DNA from: an uncultured Treponema sp.
Lineage (GTDB): Bacteria; Spirochaetota; Spirochaetia; Treponematales; Treponemataceae
Length of the DNA stretch: 64,000 nt
Assembly: GCA_937877535.1 (NCBI GenBank)
Contig: CALFJF010000051.1
Span: 46,204-110,203 of the forward strand
Direction: 5' to 3'
Shown: piece by piece, positions 60,405 to 64,000 of the stretch
Layout of the letters: each line of letters starts with the position of its first letter
How positions within the stretch are numbered: position 1 is the first letter of the stretch
Notes under the pieces: model-generated
What the model was told of the DNA's origin: nothing
Database searches by the model: none
Seen by the model: only the letters and a program-made list of their open reading frames with translations
Translations under genes and position numbers: made by a program

Positions 60405-61789
60405 ACGAAAAAGAAGAACTGCACGCTCCGCTCGTTTCAAGGGACACGGGAAGCGGCGCGGATTTTTCAAAGTCCGTTTTGATAAAAGCACTGGCAAAAT
60501 TCAACGACGAAGACTCCGAAGAATTGCGAAAAAGTTGGGAAGGTGAAAGTTTTGTTCGGCATTACGAGCGCAGAGTGTTAACGTCAATCGAGTCTTACAG
60601 AACGGTGGGAATTTTGTCGCTCGTCGCGCTTCCGCTGGGAATTGCGATAGGTCTTGTGGAAGTCATTTTTGCGTCGGGACTTGCGTTTGTAACAAAAACG
60701 CGGTTGTCGAATCCCGTCGTTTTAACGTCGTTTCTTCCGCTTGCGGGCATTTTTATCGCTCTTTTGTACAAAGAATTTGGCAAAGGAACAGAGCGCGGAA
60801 TGAATCTTGTTTTTGAAGCGGCGGAAGAAAAAGCGTCCGTTCCACTTCGATTAGCTCCGCTCGTGATGATTTCGTCTTGGCTCACGCATTTATGCGGCGG
60901 AAGCGCGGGACGAGAGGGCGTTGCGGTTCAAATTGGAGCCACAATCGGCGACCAACTCGGAAGGCTTTTTAAGAAAATCTCGCCGCTTTTTCAAAACAGC
61001 CGCGACACGTTTATCGTGTGCGGAATTGCGGCAGGATTTGCAGGTCTTTTTCAAACGCCACTTGCGGCAATTTTTTTCTCGCTCGAAGTTTTGGTCTGCG
61101 GAGAACTCAAATACAAGTCGCTTTTTCCCGCTGTTGTGAGCGCGTTTTCTGCGCAACTGGTGGCGCACTATTTTGGACTTTCTGGCTATCACGTTTGGGT
61201 TCACGCGGTCAAATTCACGCCAAATCTGCTTTGGAAACTTCTTCTTTTGGGGCTTCTTTTTGGACTTTCTGGAGCATTTTTTTCGGTTTCGCTCAAACAC
61301 ACAAAGCGATTTCTTTCGCGCACTTTCAAAAATCCCGTTGTCCGCTCGTTTTTGTGCGGAACGATTCTTTCTCTCGCGTTTATTTTTTTGCACGGCGGCA
61401 GATATTCGGGCTTTGGAGAAGAAATCACGCACGCTTCTCTTCAAGGCGGAGACATTTTTGCATACGACTGGATTTTGAAACTCGTCCTTACGGTTTTTAC
61501 GCTTTCGGCAGGATTTCAAGGCGGAGAACTCACGCCGCTTTTTGCAATCGGGTCGAGTCTTGGAGCGGCGGTCGCGACTTTTCTTAGTCTTCCTCCCGAA
61601 TTCGTTGCCGCGCTTGGCTATTCCGCGCTTTTTGGAAGCGCAACAAACACGTTTCTCGCTCCCATTCTCATCGGCTTTGAATGCTTTGGCGCAGAAAATC
61701 TCCCCGCAACGGTTGTCGTTTGCGCGGTTGCGTTTTTTGCAAACTTTGGACGCTCGATTTACGGAAGTCAAAAAAAACTCGGCGTATGA
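60401..61789 (+). CDS. ClC-family chloride channel / proton-anion antiporter
   Basis: A 462-residue membrane protein with about ten or more helices. Signature motifs are HLCGGSAGREGVAVQIG, with the gating glutamate of GREG but Val in place of the usual Pro, and GFQGGELTPLFAIGSSLGA. CBS domains are absent, as in most bacterial forms. A cytoplasmic N-terminus of about 60 residues is longer than usual. The ATG overlaps the hslO stop (ATGA). Transport of chloride with counter-moving protons, for acid resistance or volume control, is the general expectation; fluoride export is less likely because the longer sequence differs from CLC-F types. Confidence 0.9.
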   Translation: MNEKEELHAPLVSRDTGSGADFSKSVLIKALAKFNDEDSEELRKSWEGESFVRHYERRVLTSIESYRTVGILSLVALPLGIAIGLVEVIFASGLAFVTKTRLSNPVVLTSFLPLAGIFIALLYKEFGKGTERGMNLVFEAAEEKASVPLRLAPLVMISSWLTHLCGGSAGREGVAVQIGATIGDQLGRLFKKISPLFQNSRDTFIVCGIAAGFAGLFQTPLAAIFFSLEVLVCGELKYKSLFPAVVSAFSAQLVAHYFGLSGYHVWVHAVKFTPNLLWKLLLLGLLFGLSGAFFSVSLKHTKRFLSRTFKNPVVRSFLCGTILSLAFIFLHGGRYSGFGEEITHASLQGGDIFAYDWILKLVLTVFTLSAGFQGGELTPLFAIGSSLGAAVATFLSLPPEFVAALGYSALFGSATNTFLAPILIGFECFGAENLPATVVVCAVAFFANFGRSIYGSQKKLGV

Positions 61790-61872
61790 AAAATTGCCGA
61801 TTAAGCGATTTTTTTGTATATTGAACAATGATTAAGAAACATAAAATCAAAAATTTTCTAGGAGAATCTAAA

Positions 61873-63147
61873 ATGGCAAAAAAACTCACGCCAATGACAT
61901 TGCTCTGCGGCTATCTCGGAGCGGGAAAAACGACTTTGCTCAACAAAGTCCTCAACAATCAGGAAGGCTACAAGGTCGCCGTTATCGTGAATGACATCGG
62001 CGAAGTGAATGTTGACGCGCGGCTCATCGCTGACGGCGCAAAAATCACCGACACGAGCGACATTGTTCCGCTCACGAACGGTTGTATCTGCTGCACGCTC
62101 AAAAGTCAGCTCGCACAGAATATCGAAAATCTGATTAAAACGGGAAAATACGACTACATTATGATTGAGGCGAGTGGCGTTTGCGAGCCAATGCCGATTG
62201 CGCAGGAACTCCAGCTCATTAAAAACGGCACGCTCGACAATGTTGTGGGCGTGGTTGACGCGGCTCGCCTTGTTGACGAATTTGCGGGCGGCGACAAACT
62301 TCTTGCAAAAGAGGCGATTGGCGAAGAGGACATCGAAAGCCTTCTCGTTCAGCAGATTGAGTTCTGCTCGACGCTCGTCATCAACAAAAAAGATTTGGTC
62401 ACGGAAGCCCAGTTCAAGAAAGTCCGCAAAGTCATCGAAGTCTTGCACCCTGGCGTAAAGATTATCGAAACGAGCCACGGTGATGTGCCTGTCGCCGACA
62501 TTCTCGCCACGAACAGTTTTGAATTTGAAACGGTTTATGCGAGCGCAGGTTGGTGCAAGCAGCTTGAAGAAGGCGAGATTGAGGACGACGATGATGATGA
62601 GCATGAAGAACACGGACATCATCACCACGAGCATGACGATGAACACGAAGAGCATGAGCATCACCATCACCACGATGAAGATGAAGATGACGACGAGCAT
62701 GAGCATCATCACGAGCATGGCGAAGATGAACACGGACATCACCACCATCACCACGAACACAGGCACGAGGGCGAAAGCGAAGATGAGTACGGAATCGGAA
62801 CTTTCATCTATTACCGCCGAAAGCCATTCGACCGCCAAAAACTCGATGAGTACGCGAGCAAATGGCCACGCAACATTATCCGAAGCAAGGGCTTGGTGTG
62901 GTTCAGCGACGAAGAAGAAATGGCTTATGTCTTCGAGACGAGCGGAAGGCAGATTTCTGCGGGCTATAGCGGTCAGTGGATTGCAAGCGCGCCCAAAAAA
63001 GAGCAGGAGAAAATCCTTGCCGAAAATCCCGAAATCAAAAAGGAATGGGACGAAACCGTGGGCGACCGCATGATTAAACTCTGCATCATCGGGCAAAATC
63101 TTGACAAAAAGCAGATTTCCGCCGAATTGGACGCTTGCCTGGCATAA
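61873..63147 (+). CDS. CobW/COG0523 GTPase with histidine-rich linker
   Basis: A 424-residue metal-chaperone-type GTPase. Motifs: Walker A GYLGAGKTT at 13-21, VNDIGEVNVD, the metal-binding CICC (Cys71, 73, 74), EASGVCEP, NKKD at 171-174, then a C-terminal CobW domain (FIYYRRKPFDRQKLDEYASK, KGLVWFSD). Between them, residues 238-300 contain runs of His, Asp and Glu, likely binding zinc, nickel or cobalt. The ATG at 61873 is set by AGGAGA; the frame could extend 15 codons upstream. A TATATT box lies near 61813-61818. Delivery of metal to a hydrogenase or other enzyme is speculative; no maturation genes are near. Confidence 0.93.
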   Translation: MAKKLTPMTLLCGYLGAGKTTLLNKVLNNQEGYKVAVIVNDIGEVNVDARLIADGAKITDTSDIVPLTNGCICCTLKSQLAQNIENLIKTGKYDYIMIEASGVCEPMPIAQELQLIKNGTLDNVVGVVDAARLVDEFAGGDKLLAKEAIGEEDIESLLVQQIEFCSTLVINKKDLVTEAQFKKVRKVIEVLHPGVKIIETSHGDVPVADILATNSFEFETVYASAGWCKQLEEGEIEDDDDDEHEEHGHHHHEHDDEHEEHEHHHHHDEDEDDDEHEHHHEHGEDEHGHHHHHHEHRHEGESEDEYGIGTFIYYRRKPFDRQKLDEYASKWPRNIIRSKGLVWFSDEEEMAYVFETSGRQISAGYSGQWIASAPKKEQEKILAENPEIKKEWDETVGDRMIKLCIIGQNLDKKQISAELDACLA

Positions 63148-63167
63148 AGTCGCATCAGTAAAAGGTG

Positions 63168-63200
63168 AAACGCCCGTCAGAAATGGCGGGCGTTTTTTTT
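63168..63200 (+). terminator. Terminator after the CobW-type gene
   Basis: AAACGCCCG (63168-63176) pairs with CGGGCGTTT (63187-63195) around a 10-base loop and runs into a stretch of T to 63200. It would also act on the minus-strand gene ending at 63227, though with weaker flanking bases. Confidence 0.9.
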
Positions 63201-63226
63201 TGGGAGGTGGGGCGTTCATGGTGTTT

Positions 63227-63772
63227 TTAAAACAACTGCTGATAATAACTTTTTACTTCGTTATAATCTAAACTAAGTTGAAAATTCTTTTTTGCCCATA
63301 AAACTACTTGATTTATCGGTAGCATAACCAAATATCCGTTTTTATCTTCCGTACAAAATAAATCAGAATATTTTTTAGTATTTCTGAAATTATCTATATA
63401 CTCATCAGCCTTTTCCTTTGACGATGGATTTTTAAATTTTATAGTATGAATACTAAAATCATTTGCATTCATAAGAATAAAATCAACAGATTTATAATGC
63501 TCAATTGGAATGAGTAATTTCTGCTTGACAGTTGAAGAATATACATATTCTGGAAAAATATAAAGAGAAGACAATAAGTTCCTAATTGATTCAGAAATTA
63601 AATTTGTTGCCTTGTAAAAATCCTTCACTAGAGTTAATTCAAACATATTTGCATAAGTTTGAGCATAAGAAGATTCTTTATTTTTAGCGACAACTTTTGT
63701 TGGCTTTATGCCATAAAATTCTTTCATTATTTCCCGTTGGTATTTCGACAACGGAATTTGTTTTATTTCCAT
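63227..63772 (-). CDS. Uncharacterised AT-rich gene product (181 aa)
   Basis: Not recognised. The product has no signal peptide or membrane span. A stretch LIPIEHYKSVDFILMNANDF followed by SIHTIKFKN places Asp, then a Lys in a strand, a weak echo of a PD-(D/E)xK nuclease or restriction-type fold. The gene is distinctly AT-richer than everything else in the window, with AAT, ATA and TTA codons common, which suggests recent acquisition. The ATG at 63772 is preferred because CGGAG precedes it at a normal distance; the ATG two codons earlier abuts the site. It follows the edge gene by 13 bases and is probably co-transcribed. Confidence 0.65.
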   Translation of the reverse strand: MEIKQIPLSKYQREIMKEFYGIKPTKVVAKNKESSYAQTYANMFELTLVKDFYKATNLISESIRNLLSSLYIFPEYVYSSTVKQKLLIPIEHYKSVDFILMNANDFSIHTIKFKNPSSKEKADEYIDNFRNTKKYSDLFCTEDKNGYLVMLPINQVVLWAKKNFQLSLDYNEVKSYYQQLF

Positions 63773-63785
63773 TTTCATCTCCGCG

Positions 63786-64000
63786 TTACTGCGCCGTCAA
63801 AGCATACTCAAAGTCTTTATCAACAAAACTGATTTTCTGAACCAGTTTCACGACCGTGGCATCGAAAACGGCAGGATTCCCGTTCTCAACTTTGAAAGAT
63901 GTAATGATGTTTTTTATCGTTTCTTTCTGCTCGTAACTCAATTCATCGATTATCAGGAAAATGTGGATATTTGACTCGAACGCTTCCAGCAATTCTTTTT
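63786..64000 (-). CDS. C-terminal part of an unidentified protein, truncated by window edge
   Basis: The frame is open through base 64000, so only the last 70 or so residues are visible. The text includes NIHIFLIIDELSYEQKETIK, SFKVENGNPAVFDATVVKLV and KISFVDKDFEYALTAQ. It lacks cysteines and any membrane span. I recognise no family. Its composition is ordinary for the window, unlike the AT-rich gene that follows 13 bases later. The pair may form one unit. Confidence 0.55.
   Translation of the reverse strand, partial: KELLEAFESNIHIFLIIDELSYEQKETIKNIITSFKVENGNPAVFDATVVKLVQKISFVDKDFEYALTAQ

Noticed and set aside
60890..61828. A 312-codon open frame antisense to the ClC gene
   Set aside because: Extreme Lys/Arg/Asn bias expected from the complement of a hydrophobic coding sequence.
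61858..63219. A 453-codon open frame antisense to the CobW-type gene, with runs of Val, Met and Phe that look like membrane spans
   Set aside because: It is the mirror of the His/Asp/Glu codons of the real gene; no start site with a binding sequence, and the plus strand has clear GTPase motifs.
1..64000. CRISPR array, tRNA, rRNA, tmRNA or integrase attachment sites
   Set aside because: No regular repeat-spacer pattern, cloverleaf or conserved RNA core was recognised on either strand; short RNAs could still be missed by eye.

Overview
The window looks like a piece of a spirochaete chromosome, most likely a host-associated or rumen-type Treponema. The basis is the gene order rsmH-ftsL-murF-ftsW-divIB-ftsA-ftsZ followed by xerD, a TPR lipoprotein, dprA, topA, xerC and hslVU. 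Supporting signs are spirochaete-style lipoboxes, a cyclic-di-GMP enzyme, SpoIIE-type phosphatases and a fermentative set of [FeFe] hydrogenase, formate/nitrite channel and class I fumarase. This assignment rests on recognition of families and order, not on a database search. No rRNA, tRNA or CRISPR array was seen, and no stretch over 300 bases lacks a gene.

Layout. Bases 1-11.6 kb mix strands: the 3' part of secA, lepB with a large insertion, class I fumarase overlapping an HPt phosphorelay gene, a small conserved-looking protein, a TatD-type hydrolase, miaA, a fused restriction-modification gene carrying palindromic repeats in frame, and trxB. From 34976 down to 11662 runs an unbroken 23-kb series of 19 minus-strand genes: the division and wall cluster, then recombination and topology genes (xerD, dprA, topA, xerC), then proteolysis (hslV, hslU, lon) enclosing an FHA protein, a metallophosphoesterase and a membrane Ser/Thr kinase, then rlmI. 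The stretch 35-43 kb holds a putative outer-membrane protein, pgk, a GGDEF/EAL phosphodiesterase, a decayed restriction-modification island, a LysE exporter and an FNT channel. The stretch 43-52 kb, minus strand, holds a [FeFe] hydrogenase with a flavoprotein partner, an SPFH/zinc-ribbon protein, a 916-residue anchored protein and a TPR lipoprotein. The stretch 52-64 kb holds a CDF metal exporter, an OhrR-like regulator, a five-gene operon with two SpoIIE phosphatases and a STAS protein, Hsp33 overlapping a ClC transporter, a CobW-type GTPase with a His-rich linker, and two AT-rich unrecognised genes at the right edge.

Notable patterns. At least seven genes have a good -10 hexamer only 5-8 bases before the start codon, several of them extended, which suggests leaderless or near-leaderless messages. 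A palindromic repeat family occurs between genes and inside a coding region. The lon leader carries three successive hairpins, each followed by a T-run, downstream of its own promoter.

Starts were often moved downstream of the longest open frame where a Shine-Dalgarno sequence, an overlap or the family's usual N-terminus decided it. Residue positions for long proteins are approximate.
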